Shown: piece by piece, positions 16,243 to 25,857 of the stretch
Layout: every line of letters starts with the position of its first letter
Position numbering within the stretch: position 1 is the first letter of the stretch
Source of the DNA: an uncultured beta proteobacterium
Lineage (GTDB): Bacteria > Pseudomonadota > Gammaproteobacteria > Burkholderiales > Burkholderiaceae_C
Direction: 5' to 3'
Assembly (NCBI GenBank): GCA_903845935.1
Contig: CAIMZI010000020.1
Span: 1 to 38,244, forward strand
DNA length: 38,244 nucleotides
Made by a program: the position numbers and the translations under genes
The notes under the pieces: model-generated
What the model saw: the letters and a program-made list of their open reading frames with translations, nothing else
What the model was told of the DNA's origin: nothing
Databases searched by the model: none

Positions 16243-16282
16243 CCCGGTTTGGAACTGTGCACACGAGCGAACGTGGGGGCCG

Positions 16283-17011
16283 TTATTTCCGCGCCACACC
16301 CAGCAGCTTGTCCAGCAACGCCGGTTGGGCCAGCAGCTTGTCGGCCGTGTCGGTATGCACCACGGTGCCGCGGTCCAAGACGGCGGCGCTGTCGGAGATC
16401 GCCAGGATGGCCTGCGGATGCTGCTCCACGATGATGGCGGCCAGGCCCTCGCTCTGGGTGATGCGGCGGATGGCCCGCAGCAGTTCCTGCACGATGATGG
16501 GCGCCAGGCCTTCCAGGGGCTCGTCCAGCAACAGGATGCTGGGGTTGAGCACCAGGGCGCGGCCAACGGCCAGCATCTGCTGTTCGCCGCCGCTGAGCTG
16601 CGTGCCCAGGTTGTTCTTGCGCTCTGCCAAGCGCGGGAACATCTCGTAGACGCGCGTCGGCGTCCACTGCGCGTTCTTGGCTCCGGGGCGCAGGCCACGG
16701 GCCACCGCCGTCAGGTTCTCTTCGACGGTCAGCGACTTGAAGATATTGCGTTCCTGCGGCACCCAGCCGATGCCGGCGGCGGCCCGCTCATGGGCGGGAA
16801 GCTTGTGCAGGGTAATGCCACCCAGGCTGATGCTGCCGCCATGCTGGCGGGTGGCACCGGCAATCGTGTTGATCAGCGTGGTTTTTCCCGTGCCGTTGCG
16901 GCCCAAGAGGGCCAGGGTCTGGCCTTCGGCAATCGACAGGTTGATGCCGTTGAGCACCACCGCCTCGCCATAGCCGGCACTCATGTTTTCGATGCGCAGC
17001 AGATCAGCCAT
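16283..17011 (-). CDS. livF: Branched-chain/aromatic acid ABC transporter ATPase (LivF type)
   Basis: A protein of 242 residues from the ATG at 17011, which has GGAG upstream and overlaps the livG end by 8 bases; in-frame starts further up lie inside livG. Walker A is GRNGTGKT (37-44), the signature is LSGGEQQ, and Walker B is ILLLDEP. The 240-residue length and EGLAPIIVQEL fit LivF. It is the second ATPase of a HAAT importer. Adjacency to pobA and the pmd operon suggests 4-hydroxybenzoate, protocatechuate or vanillate as cargo rather than amino acids; this is inference. Confidence 0.9.
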   Translation of the reverse strand: MADLLRIENMSAGYGEAVVLNGINLSIAEGQTLALLGRNGTGKTTLINTIAGATRQHGGSISLGGITLHKLPAHERAAAGIGWVPQERNIFKSLTVEENLTAVARGLRPGAKNAQWTPTRVYEMFPRLAERKNNLGTQLSGGEQQMLAVGRALVLNPSILLLDEPLEGLAPIIVQELLRAIRRITQSEGLAAIIVEQHPQAILAISDSAAVLDRGTVVHTDTADKLLAQPALLDKLLGVARK

Positions 17012-17783
17012 GCTGTGCTCCTTCACCATGGCCCAGATACACCTCTTTGACCTGCGGGTCATTGGCAATCTGGTCCGGCGTGCCTTCGGTCAGCACGGTG
17101 CCGTTGACCAGCACCGTCATGCGGTTGGCAAAGCTGAAGACCAGGTCCATGTCGTGTTCAATCAAAAGTATGGAAACGTCCGATGGCAGGGCGGCCACGG
17201 TTTGCAGCAGCTCCTCGCGCTCACCGGCAGGCACACCGGCCACCGGCTCGTCCAGCAAGAGCACGCGCGGCTCACAGGCCAGGGCAATGGCAATCTCCAG
17301 CAGGCGGCGCTTGCCATAGGCCATGACGTTGGTGGTCTGGTGCATCACGCTGCTCAGGTGGAACTGCTCCAGCAGCTCCTCGCAGCGACGGTTCACTTCC
17401 GGCTGGGCGCCCAGCGCCTGCCACCACTTGCCGCCCAGGCCCCGCTGTTGTGACACCACTAGCGCCAGCGTCTCGCGCGGCGTCATGCTGTCAAACAACT
17501 GGTTGATCTGGAAGGTGCGCACCATGCCACGGCGCACGCGCAGGTGAGGCGGCAGCGTGCTGATGTCTTCGCCCTCGAGTGTGATGCGCCCCTCGGTAGG
17601 TGGCAGCACGCCGGTCAGCAGATTGATCAGCGTGGTTTTTCCCGCGCCGTTCGGGCCGATCAGCGCGTGGCGTGCGCCCTGGTGCAGATTGAGCGTGACA
17701 TTGTTGGTGGCGGTGATGCCGCCAAAGCGCTTGATCAATCCTTGGGCGCTCAGCACCACCGGGTTTTTGGTGATGTCGGTCAT
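17004..17783 (-). CDS. livG: Branched-chain/aromatic acid ABC transporter ATPase (LivG type)
   Basis: A protein of 259 residues. Walker A is GPNGAGKT, the Q-loop is in VRTFQINQLF, and Walker B is VLLLDEPVAG. The signature reads MAYGKRRLLEIA, the LivG variant of LSGGQ. The start MTDITKNPVV at 17783 overlaps the livM stop as ATGA. LivG forms the ATPase heterodimer with LivF under the two permeases. Confidence 0.9.
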   Translation of the reverse strand: MTDITKNPVVLSAQGLIKRFGGITATNNVTLNLHQGARHALIGPNGAGKTTLINLLTGVLPPTEGRITLEGEDISTLPPHLRVRRGMVRTFQINQLFDSMTPRETLALVVSQQRGLGGKWWQALGAQPEVNRRCEELLEQFHLSSVMHQTTNVMAYGKRRLLEIAIALACEPRVLLLDEPVAGVPAGEREELLQTVAALPSDVSILLIEHDMDLVFSFANRMTVLVNGTVLTEGTPDQIANDPQVKEVYLGHGEGAQHG

Positions 17784-18736
17784 TTGGAACCCCCGCTCCG
17801 CAACACCGACCACCAAGTCCAGGGCCGCAGCAGGCGCTCACGCCCGACCTGTACCAGCACCACCAGGAACAGACCGATCCAGAAGGTCCAGTATTGCGGC
17901 GTGATCGACGAGATAAAGTTTTGCAGCAGGGTGAACACCAGCGCTCCGGCGACACCACCGTAAAGCCAGCCTGTGCCACCCACCACCAGCACCAGCATCA
18001 CGTCGGCCGAACGGTGGAACTCAAACACATCCAGCGATGCAAAGCCGCTGGTTTGCGCCAAGAGGCCACCGGCTGCACCGGCCATACCGGCGGCTATGGT
18101 GTAAACCAAGGCAATGCGCTGCGTCACCGGAATGCCGATGGCCATGGCGCGCAGGCGGTTGTCGCGAATCGCCTTCAGCGTGGCACCAAACGGCGAGTTC
18201 ACCAGATGCCTCGCCAGCACAAACAGCAGGAACAGCACCAACAGCGAATAGAGCGCCGAGGTCTGGCCGTACAGATCAAACTCGAAGCGTCCCAAGAGCG
18301 GGCCCATGATCACACCCTGCAGGCCGTCGGCGCCGCCGGTCAGCCAGTCGAGCTTGTTGGCCAGTTCGGCCAGGATCAGGCCCACGCCCAGCGTCACCAT
18401 CAGGCGCGTGAGATCGCTGCCGCGGATGATGGTCATGCTGCACACCGCACCCAGCAGTGTGGACACGCCAATCGCCACCAACAGACCGACCAAGGGATCG
18501 GGCATGACCAGCTTGGCAAACAGCGCCGCCGCATAGGCACCCATGCCGAAGAAGGCGGCGTGGCCCAGCGATACGATGCCGGTGAAACCCAGAATCAGAT
18601 CCAGCGACACGGCAAACAAGGCGACGATGGCGATCTCATTGATGAGCAGGGCACGCTCTCTAAAAACCAGGGGCGAGGCCAGCAGCGCAATCCACAGCAC
18701 GGCTTCCCACCAGGCCCAGCGGACAGGCACTTTCAT
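17780..18736 (-). CDS. livM: Branched-chain/aromatic acid ABC transporter permease (LivM type)
   Basis: A protein of 318 residues, strongly hydrophobic, with about 8-10 membrane segments. The LivM signature GFTGIVSLGHAAFFGMGAYA is near the N-terminus, and GATLKAIRDNRLRAMAIGI is the cytoplasmic EAA-like loop that contacts the ATPases. The start overlaps the livH stop as ATGA. The C-terminal 20 residues are basic. Confidence 0.9.
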   Translation of the reverse strand: MKVPVRWAWWEAVLWIALLASPLVFRERALLINEIAIVALFAVSLDLILGFTGIVSLGHAAFFGMGAYAAALFAKLVMPDPLVGLLVAIGVSTLLGAVCSMTIIRGSDLTRLMVTLGVGLILAELANKLDWLTGGADGLQGVIMGPLLGRFEFDLYGQTSALYSLLVLFLLFVLARHLVNSPFGATLKAIRDNRLRAMAIGIPVTQRIALVYTIAAGMAGAAGGLLAQTSGFASLDVFEFHRSADVMLVLVVGGTGWLYGGVAGALVFTLLQNFISSITPQYWTFWIGLFLVVLVQVGRERLLRPWTWWSVLRSGGSK

Positions 18737-19608
18737 GACTTGCCTCCCTGGCGCACAAACAGACCCTGCGGGCGCCAGATCAGGATGGCAATCATCAGGC
18801 TGTAGACAATAAAGCCGCCGAGTTTGGGGATGTAGTACTTGCCGGCTACATCGGCCACGCCCAGCAGCAGGGCGGCTAACAGCGGGCCGGTAATGGAAGA
18901 TGTGCCACCCACGGCCACCACGATCAAAAAGTAAATCATGAACTTCAGGGGAAAGGTCGGGTCCAGACCCAGCACCTCGGCACCCAGCGCGCCGCCCAGA
19001 CCGGCCAGACCGGAGCCGACGGCAAAGGTGGCGAGGAACACGATGTTGACATTGATGCCCAGACCGGCGGCCACGCGTTGGTCATCGACGGATGCGCGCA
19101 GGCGGCTGCCAAAACGGGTCTTGGTCAGCACATATTGCAGGGCCACGGTCAGTGCGGCACAGACGGCGATGATGAACAATCGGTAATGGCCCATGCCCAG
19201 CATCCATGCGCCTTCACCGGGCTCGGTGCGGCCCTTGAGCCATTCCGGTAGCTGGATGATCTGCTGGCTGGAGCCAATGAAGTAGTCGGTTGCAGCCACG
19301 GCCATGAAGGTCAGGCCGATGGAAAACAGCACCTGGTCCAGATGCGGCTTGTTGTAGAGCGGCCGGTACAGCGTGCGCTCCAGCACGGCGCCCAAGAGCG
19401 CCGAGCCCAGAAAGGCCAGCGGCAGGCAGGCCAGAAAGGGCACGCCCGCGCGCTGCATCAGCAGCACGGTGATGTAACCTCCGGCCATGGCAAACGCGCC
19501 ATGGGCCAGGTTGATGAAGTTCATCAGGCCCATGGTCACGGCCAGACCGACGGCCAGAATGAACAACAGCATGCCGTAGGCAATGCCGTCGAAGAGCAAG
19601 GTCAACAT
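18733..19608 (-). CDS. livH: Branched-chain/aromatic acid ABC transporter permease (LivH type)
   Basis: A protein of 291 residues with about 8 membrane segments. MGLMNFINLAHGAFAMAGGY is the LivH motif near the N-terminus, and FGSRLRASVDDQRVAAGLGI is the coupling loop. It partners LivM. The gene is separated from livK by 19 bases. Confidence 0.9.
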   Translation of the reverse strand: MLTLLFDGIAYGMLLFILAVGLAVTMGLMNFINLAHGAFAMAGGYITVLLMQRAGVPFLACLPLAFLGSALLGAVLERTLYRPLYNKPHLDQVLFSIGLTFMAVAATDYFIGSSQQIIQLPEWLKGRTEPGEGAWMLGMGHYRLFIIAVCAALTVALQYVLTKTRFGSRLRASVDDQRVAAGLGINVNIVFLATFAVGSGLAGLGGALGAEVLGLDPTFPLKFMIYFLIVVAVGGTSSITGPLLAALLLGVADVAGKYYIPKLGGFIVYSLMIAILIWRPQGLFVRQGGKS

Positions 19609-19627
19609 CTAGAAGAACAAGCAGTAC

Positions 19628-20800
19628 TTAACGCGCTTTACCCGGGTCTTTCACGTCTTTGATGACGTCAAATTCCACGTTGTAAAGCTGGCCGTCCTTG
19701 CGTTCCACCTTGCGCAGGTAGATGTTCTGCACCACGTCGCGGGTCTGCGCGTCGATGAACATGGGGCCGCGTGGGCTCTCGAAGATCTGGCCCTTCATCG
19801 CCGCCAGCAGGGCGTCGCCGCCGCCATTGCCCTTGGTGACCTTGAGCGCCTCGTAAATCACGCGCATGCCGTCATAGCCGCCCACGGCCATGAAGTTGGG
19901 GCGCATGCCCTTGTTGGCCTTTTGGAAGGCCTCGACAAACTTCTTGTTGACGGCGGACGGGTGGTAGGTGGAATAGTGGTGCGAGGTGACCACGCCCAGG
20001 GCACCGTCGCCCATGTCGTTCAACTGGTCGTCATCGGTGATATCGCCGGTGCCTATCAGCTTGATGCCGGCCTTGTCCATGCCGCGTTCCAGAAACTGCT
20101 TCATCACCGCCGCACCGGCGCCGGAGGGCACAAACACAAACAGCGCATCGGGCTTGAGGTCGCGCACTTTTTGTAGGAAGGGGGCGAAGTCCGGGCCGCG
20201 CAGGGGCACGCGCAGCGATTCCACCACCTGGCCGCCGTTAAAGATCAGGCGTTCCTTGAAGAACTTCTCGGCGTCGATGCCGGGGCCGTAGTCGCTGACC
20301 AGGGTCACCACCTTCTTGATGCCGTTCTTGGGTGCCCAGTCGGCCAGCGAGACCGAGGCCTGGGGCAGGGTGAAGCTGGTGCGAACGATATAAGGAGAGG
20401 CTTCGGTGATGCTGGAGGTGGCTGCCGCCATCACCACTTGGGGCGTTTTGGATTGGGTGGCGATGGGCGCTGTGGCCAGGGCCGAGGGCGTGATGCCGAA
20501 GCCGGCCAGCACATTCACCTTGTCATTGACCACCAGCTCCTGCGCCAGACGCTTGGTCATATCGGGCACGGTGGTGTCGTCCTTGACGATCAGTTCGATT
20601 TTTTTGCCGGCCACCGTGTCGCCGTTTTGCGCCATGTAGAGGCGGGCAGCGGCTTCAATCTGACGGCCGGTGCTGGCCTGTTGGCCGGTCATTGGCAGGA
20701 TCAGGCCGATTTTGAAGCTGTTGCCATCGGCCAGAACCGCGGTGCTTGAGAGGGATGCTATGGCTAAGGCCACGGCGTTGAGGAATACGCGTTTATGCAT
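19628..20800 (-). CDS. livK: Periplasmic binding protein of the HAAT transporter (LivK type)
   Basis: A protein of 390 residues with a Sec signal peptide (cleavage after AVLA, about residue 24) and AGGAG before the ATG. It is a type I periplasmic binding protein: FKIGLILPMTGQQASTGRQI, the phospho-acceptor-like turn GFGITPSALATAPI, VTLVSDYGPGIDAEKFF, and GGYDGMRVIYEALK. Closest in feel are the binding proteins encoded beside aromatic catabolism genes in Comamonadaceae and Rhodopseudomonas, which bind benzoate-type acids. The specificity is inferred from the divergent pobA gene. It is the first gene of the livKHMGF operon. Confidence 0.9.
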   Translation of the reverse strand: MHKRVFLNAVALAIASLSSTAVLADGNSFKIGLILPMTGQQASTGRQIEAAARLYMAQNGDTVAGKKIELIVKDDTTVPDMTKRLAQELVVNDKVNVLAGFGITPSALATAPIATQSKTPQVVMAAATSSITEASPYIVRTSFTLPQASVSLADWAPKNGIKKVVTLVSDYGPGIDAEKFFKERLIFNGGQVVESLRVPLRGPDFAPFLQKVRDLKPDALFVFVPSGAGAAVMKQFLERGMDKAGIKLIGTGDITDDDQLNDMGDGALGVVTSHHYSTYHPSAVNKKFVEAFQKANKGMRPNFMAVGGYDGMRVIYEALKVTKGNGGGDALLAAMKGQIFESPRGPMFIDAQTRDVVQNIYLRKVERKDGQLYNVEFDVIKDVKDPGKAR

Positions 20801-20876
20801 TTTGTCTCCTGAAAGGTCGGATTATGTGGCATCGTGTTCGCAATGGGACCTGTTGGCAAGTGCAATTTCATACCAT

Positions 20877-20904
20877 TAGCTATAACGATATTGAATAGCT
20901 GATA
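20877..20904. promoter_or_regulatory. Shared motif in the livK/pobA intergenic region
   Basis: TAGCTATAACGATA (20877-20890) and TAGCTGATA (20896-20904) repeat, with one inserted base and different relative orientation, the words found in the pmd/LysR intergenic region (14679-14706). They lie between the divergent livK and pobA start codons, 77 and 67 bases away. This is a candidate site for the same LysR regulator. Confidence 0.5.
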
Positions 20905-20961
20905 GGTCTGCGGTGAAGCGCCCATTTTTGAGTGGTTTGGCATAGCATGTCTTCATAATAG

Positions 20962-22143
<1,182 letters not shown>

Positions 22144-22182
22144 CAGCAGTAAAACATTCCCCGGCAATTTCCAGGAGACTCC

Positions 22183-22767
22183 ATGAAACACAGCAGCTTG
22201 CAAACCATACGCGAAGAACACGCCTCATTGGCGGCCATGCTGCAGTCCCTGCGCATGATGCAGAAGCGCGGCCCGGGCAATGACCCGCAGCAGTACTTCG
22301 ACGTGCTGGGCGCCATGCTGTTTTACATCGATGAGTTCCCGGAGAAGCTGCACCACACCAAGGAAACCACGCTGCTGTTTCCACGCGTACTCAAGGCCGC
22401 GCCCCATGTGGCTGATACGGTTGAACGGCTGGACTGCGACCACCACAAGAGCGAGACCGGTGTGCGTGAGCTGCAGCATTTGCTGGCTGCCTGGGAACTG
22501 CTGGGCGAAACCCGTCGCAAGGCCTTTGAGGACTATTGCGAGCGCTACATCGACGCCTATATGGAACACATGAAGCTCGAAGAGACGGTGATCTTGCCAG
22601 AGGCCGAAAAGCATCTGACTGACGCCGACTGGCTGGAGCTCGACTCCGCCTTTGCACAGAACACCGACCCGCTCAACGGCAAGTACGCCCGCGACCCGGT
22701 GTATGACAAGCTCTACTCGCGCATCGTCAGCATGGCACCGGCCCCCATAGGTCTGGGCCAAGCCTGA
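22183..22767 (+). CDS. Hemerythrin-like (HHE) domain protein
   Basis: A protein of 194 residues, mostly helical, with the HHE ligand pattern: IREEHASLAAML near the N-terminus, IDEFPEKLHHTKETTLLFPR, CDHHKSETGV, and YMEHMKLEETVILPEAEKHL. These supply the His/Glu/Asp ligands of a diiron centre. Such proteins sense or bind O2, NO or iron. AGGAGA precedes the ATG, and the gene follows pobA by 39 bases on the same strand, so it may be cotranscribed. A link to oxygen-dependent aromatic catabolism is possible but unproven. Confidence 0.87.
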   Translation: MKHSSLQTIREEHASLAAMLQSLRMMQKRGPGNDPQQYFDVLGAMLFYIDEFPEKLHHTKETTLLFPRVLKAAPHVADTVERLDCDHHKSETGVRELQHLLAAWELLGETRRKAFEDYCERYIDAYMEHMKLEETVILPEAEKHLTDADWLELDSAFAQNTDPLNGKYARDPVYDKLYSRIVSMAPAPIGLGQA

Positions 22768-22812
22768 TTCCGCTGGCGGAGGGCCGTGTGTAAGGGGATG
22801 TCCCTAGAGGCA

Positions 22813-22840
22813 TTGCGGAATAAGGGTAAACCCTTATAAT
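22813..22840 (+). promoter_or_regulatory. Promoter with palindrome in the spacer, upstream of the DUF3563 gene
   Basis: TTGCGG (22813-22818), a 16-base spacer and TATAAT (22835-22840) make a plausible sigma-70 promoter. The spacer contains AAGGGTAAACCCTT (22822-22835; arms AAGGG/CCCTT), and GGGATGTCCC lies just upstream (22795-22804). The palindrome between -35 and -10 is a likely regulator site. Confidence 0.55.
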
Positions 22841-22870
22841 TAAGTCACTATTCATTACATAGGACTTACC

Positions 22871-23050
22871 ATGTCCCACCTTATAGGGCTCATCAAAGCT
22901 TTTATTCCCCATATTCCCTCCGAGCAGGAGCAGGAGGAAGCCTACTTAAACGAGTCGGTCGATCAGGCCGATGTGGAGCGCCGCATCCTGGAAATCGACC
23001 ATCGCCACCAGCATGAACATGCTTCGGCGCTGGGCGGAGCGATTCACTAA
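22871..23050 (+). CDS. DUF3563-like small protein
   Basis: A protein of 59 residues starting MSHLIGLIKAFIPHIPSEQE, with AGGA 6 bases upstream. The middle EEAYLNESVDQADVERRILEI is the hallmark of the short DUF3563 proteins of Burkholderiales; a His-rich end (DHRHQHEHA) follows. The function of the family is unknown. The TAA overlaps the ATG of the next gene by 1 base (TAATG). Confidence 0.72.
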   Translation: MSHLIGLIKAFIPHIPSEQEQEEAYLNESVDQADVERRILEIDHRHQHEHASALGGAIH

Positions 23051-23277
23051 TGGGTGCCGCGCTGGACTACACGGATGATTTGCCCGTCGTCATGCGTGAC
23101 ATGACGCGCGTCGGTAGCGAGTTTCTGGCTCTGCCCTTTGACGTGGCCCGTGAGCAATACGCCAAGTCGGTGCGTGCCGGTCTGGTGGAACGGTCACTCA
23201 TAGCCTCTGCCCGTTTCGAGCATGCCATCAGCGCACTGGAACGCTTCACCCTGGGCTGCATGGCGCGAAGCTATTGA
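23050..23277 (+). CDS. Small protein of unknown function coupled to DUF3563
   Basis: A protein of 75 residues, MGAALDYTDDLPVVMRDMTR and so on, with FDVAREQYAKSVRAGLVERS and a final helical stretch EHAISALERFTLGCMARSY. It is predicted helical, without signal peptide or membrane segment. The start overlaps the previous stop, so translation is probably coupled and the two products may act together. I recognise no family. Confidence 0.6.
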   Translation: MGAALDYTDDLPVVMRDMTRVGSEFLALPFDVAREQYAKSVRAGLVERSLIASARFEHAISALERFTLGCMARSY

Positions 23278-23287
23278 TTTAGCTTGA

Positions 23288-23320
23288 GCCGGGCATTTGT
23301 CGCCTGCGCGACTGCCCGGC
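23288..23320 (+). terminator. Stable GC hairpin after the small-gene pair
   Basis: GCCGGGCA (23288-23295) pairs with TGCCCGGC (23313-23320). Inside, GTCGC (23299-23303) pairs with GCGAC (23308-23312), separated from the outer stem by a 3-base bulge. It lies 11 bases after the stop codon. No T-run follows. It may end the DUF3563 transcript with Rho or stabilise its 3' end. 23321-23573 shows no gene. Confidence 0.5.
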
Positions 23321-23573
23321 CCACCTCGCCCAGGGGGCCATCGCCGTTTCTCGCACGCTCCGCGACGGCGCAGACACTACCTCACCATAGTGACGCTTGC
23401 CCTGACGGCCCGCTTTTTCCTCTTCTGCTCCACCGCAGTCGCCGCGCTCTGACCGCTGTCCTTTCAGTTGGTGGCCTGGCTGCGTGCACAATATAGCTGA
23501 TCAAAGATGTGGAGAGAACTAGCCTGGCGGTGCGTGGCATGCGCGAAACGCCCGTGCGGTGAGGAAAAATACA

Positions 23574-25811
23574 ATGTTTGTTTTGTCAAGCCGTAGTCTG
23601 CGTGCCGATCTGCGTGGTGGTTTCGAGGCCGCCTTTCAGGGCGCGTCCACGCTGGTTACGCCCAGTTTGTTGTTTGCCGGTCTATTGGGGCAGCTGGCTG
23701 CCGCGCCCGGCATGTGGGGTAGCCTGCTGGCCATCACCCTGGTGCCGATCTTGCGCCTGCTGTTGGGCGGCAGCGGCAGCGTCTTGGTGGCGCCGCGCAC
23801 GGCGTCTACTGCAACCTATGTGGCGCTGGTTTTGCACCTGGGGCTGGCCGCGTCTGCCACTCCTGCCGGGGCCGCCAGTATGGCTCTGACGCTAACCCAG
23901 TTGCGCATGGGTCTGGCCGCTGCCAGTCTGATGTACCTGTTGGCCAGCGTGTTGGTGGCATTTTCCGGGTTTATACGCTTAGGCCGCGTTTTCAAAATGA
24001 TTCCCACACCGGTAACTACGGGCATCAGCAATGGCACGGCACTGTTGTTGCTCTCTTTGGCAGTCGGCAAGGTCAGCCAGAGCGGCATGATTGCCGCACT
24101 GACCGCCCTTGCCATGGTGCTGGGCTCTTTGGGCTGGACCTGGTTTCAGCGGCACTCCACCTGGGCCAAACCGGTACCGGCGATTCTGATGTCGATTGTC
24201 ATCGGGCTGCTTGGCAGCATGCTTTTTGATGCGTCGTACCGCACCTTGGATCAATCGGTGGCACCTGGCCTGCTGGAATACACGCAATGGACTTCGGCAG
24301 GGCTTTGGCAGTCGCTGCCAGCGAATCGCCTGCGCGAACTCTTGATGTTGGGTATGCCGGGGGCCATCACCTTGGCACTGGTCATGGTGCTGGAGACCTT
24401 TACGGCGTCCAGTGCCATGGAAACACGTTTCGGCGTACGCAGTCAGCCGGACCGTGAGCTGATTGCCTTGGGCGGGGCGAATGTGCTGGGCGCAGTGCTG
24501 GGCGGCATTCCATGCAGCGGCAGCCCAATCTATAGCGTTGCGGCCTGGCTCGCAGGCGGTCGCGGCAAAACGGCCGCCTGGGTGTGTATCGCATGCAGTG
24601 GCGCGTTGATGGTGGCTTTTAATCCCTTGATCAGTGCGCTGCCCGCGGGCCTGGCCGCTGGTCTGCTGGTGTTGCAGGCCTTGTTGATGGTGAATCCGGC
24701 CTTTGTGGCAAACCTGTGGGGCGTTGTGCGCGCCGGTCGCTGGAAGCAGCCCGGCTCCAAGGACATGGGCTTCTGGATTGCCATGGTGATTGCACTGGTA
24801 GGATTTTTTGGCAACCTGATCTGGGCCTGTTTTGCGGGTGTGGGGCTTTCCTGTCTGGCGGTTTTGCGGCGCGTGTCAGTGAATCTGACGGCCCATTGGC
24901 TGTACCTGGATGTGCTGCGCTCCAGGCGCATACGCAGCCAGGCCGAGTCCGACGCATTGACCCACCTGGCCCACGATGTGGGCATATTGCGCCTGAGCGG
25001 GCACCTGTTCTTTGGGAACAGCGCGCGCATCATGCAATTGGCAGAAGAACTCGATGAGGGCTGTGCCTGCGTGGTCATTGACGTCAGTCTGGTTCAGGAC
25101 GCTGACCCCAGTGGGCTGGATGCGATTGCCTGGTTGTTGCGTGCCCTGCGCGAACGCGGTGTACGCTTGGTTGTCAGTGGTCTGGACAAGACGCGGGTCG
25201 AGTCGCTACGGGGTGCAATGGGGACCTTGACACTTGCGGAACAAGCGCTAGACCTAGACCGGGGACTGGAGCAGTGTGAGGACTGGGTACTGCGCAACTC
25301 TACGGCCCTGCCCACAGCGCAGGCCAGTCTGCCGATTGCTCAGAACAGCCTGTTGAACGGCCTTTCGGACGACGAGGTAACCGCGGTGTTGCTGGTATCT
25401 GAGCTGCGTCTGGTCGGCCAGGGTGAAGCCCTGTTTCGAAAAGACGAACGCTCCGACGGCGTCTGGATGCTGCAGTCGGGCAAGGTCAGCATTCTGGCGG
25501 GCATAGGGCCGCTGGCCACTCGCTTGGCCACCTTCGGGCCCGGGCAGTTTGTCGGCGAGATGGGATTTATAGATGGCCATGCACGCTCGGCGACGGTCAC
25601 CGCCGACTCCGATGTGCATGCCGTGCTGATTGACAAGCAGGCGCTAGCCACCCTGGTGCAACACCATACGCAGGCGGCCCTGACCATTATGCGCAACATT
25701 GCGCGCGAACTCTCCCATCGGGTGCGCAGCACCTCCGCCGTGCTGGTGCAGGAGGCAAGTCCGGCCCAGTCCGCTTGGGGAGCGAGTGTGTTGGGCAGCC
25801 ATACCAAATAG
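23574..25811 (+). CDS. SulP-family anion transporter with STAS and cyclic-nucleotide-binding domains
   Basis: A protein of 745 residues from the ATG at 23574; AGGA lies about 10 bases before it, and a GTG 15 bases upstream is less likely. Residues 1-440 are the SulP membrane domain (about 10-12 segments; GGFEAAFQGASTLVTPSLLF, FKMIPTPVTTGISNGTALLL, GGIPCSGSPIYSVAAWLAGG). About 465-570 is a STAS domain (VVIDVSLVQDADPSGLDAIA). About 600-715 is a Crp-type cyclic-nucleotide-binding domain (GEALFRKDERSDGVWMLQSG, GQFVGEMGFIDGHARSATVT). The layout resembles the large SulP-STAS-cNMP proteins of proteobacteria. Cargo could be sulfate, bicarbonate or an organic anion. No carbonic anhydrase or sulfur gene is adjacent. 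Confidence 0.85.
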   Translation: MFVLSSRSLRADLRGGFEAAFQGASTLVTPSLLFAGLLGQLAAAPGMWGSLLAITLVPILRLLLGGSGSVLVAPRTASTATYVALVLHLGLAASATPAGAASMALTLTQLRMGLAAASLMYLLASVLVAFSGFIRLGRVFKMIPTPVTTGISNGTALLLLSLAVGKVSQSGMIAALTALAMVLGSLGWTWFQRHSTWAKPVPAILMSIVIGLLGSMLFDASYRTLDQSVAPGLLEYTQWTSAGLWQSLPANRLRELLMLGMPGAITLALVMVLETFTASSAMETRFGVRSQPDRELIALGGANVLGAVLGGIPCSGSPIYSVAAWLAGGRGKTAAWVCIACSGALMVAFNPLISALPAGLAAGLLVLQALLMVNPAFVANLWGVVRAGRWKQPGSKDMGFWIAMVIALVGFFGNLIWACFAGVGLSCLAVLRRVSVNLTAHWLYLDVLRSRRIRSQAESDALTHLAHDVGILRLSGHLFFGNSARIMQLAEELDEGCACVVIDVSLVQDADPSGLDAIAWLLRALRERGVRLVVSGLDKTRVESLRGAMGTLTLAEQALDLDRGLEQCEDWVLRNSTALPTAQASLPIAQNSLLNGLSDDEVTAVLLVSELRLVGQGEALFRKDERSDGVWMLQSGKVSILAGIGPLATRLATFGPGQFVGEMGFIDGHARSATVTADSDVHAVLIDKQALATLVQHHTQAALTIMRNIARELSHRVRSTSAVLVQEASPAQSAWGASVLGSHTK

Positions 25812-25857
25812 GTCGGGCCAGGCGGACGTCTTGGAGACGCCGCGCTGCCTGCTGCGC

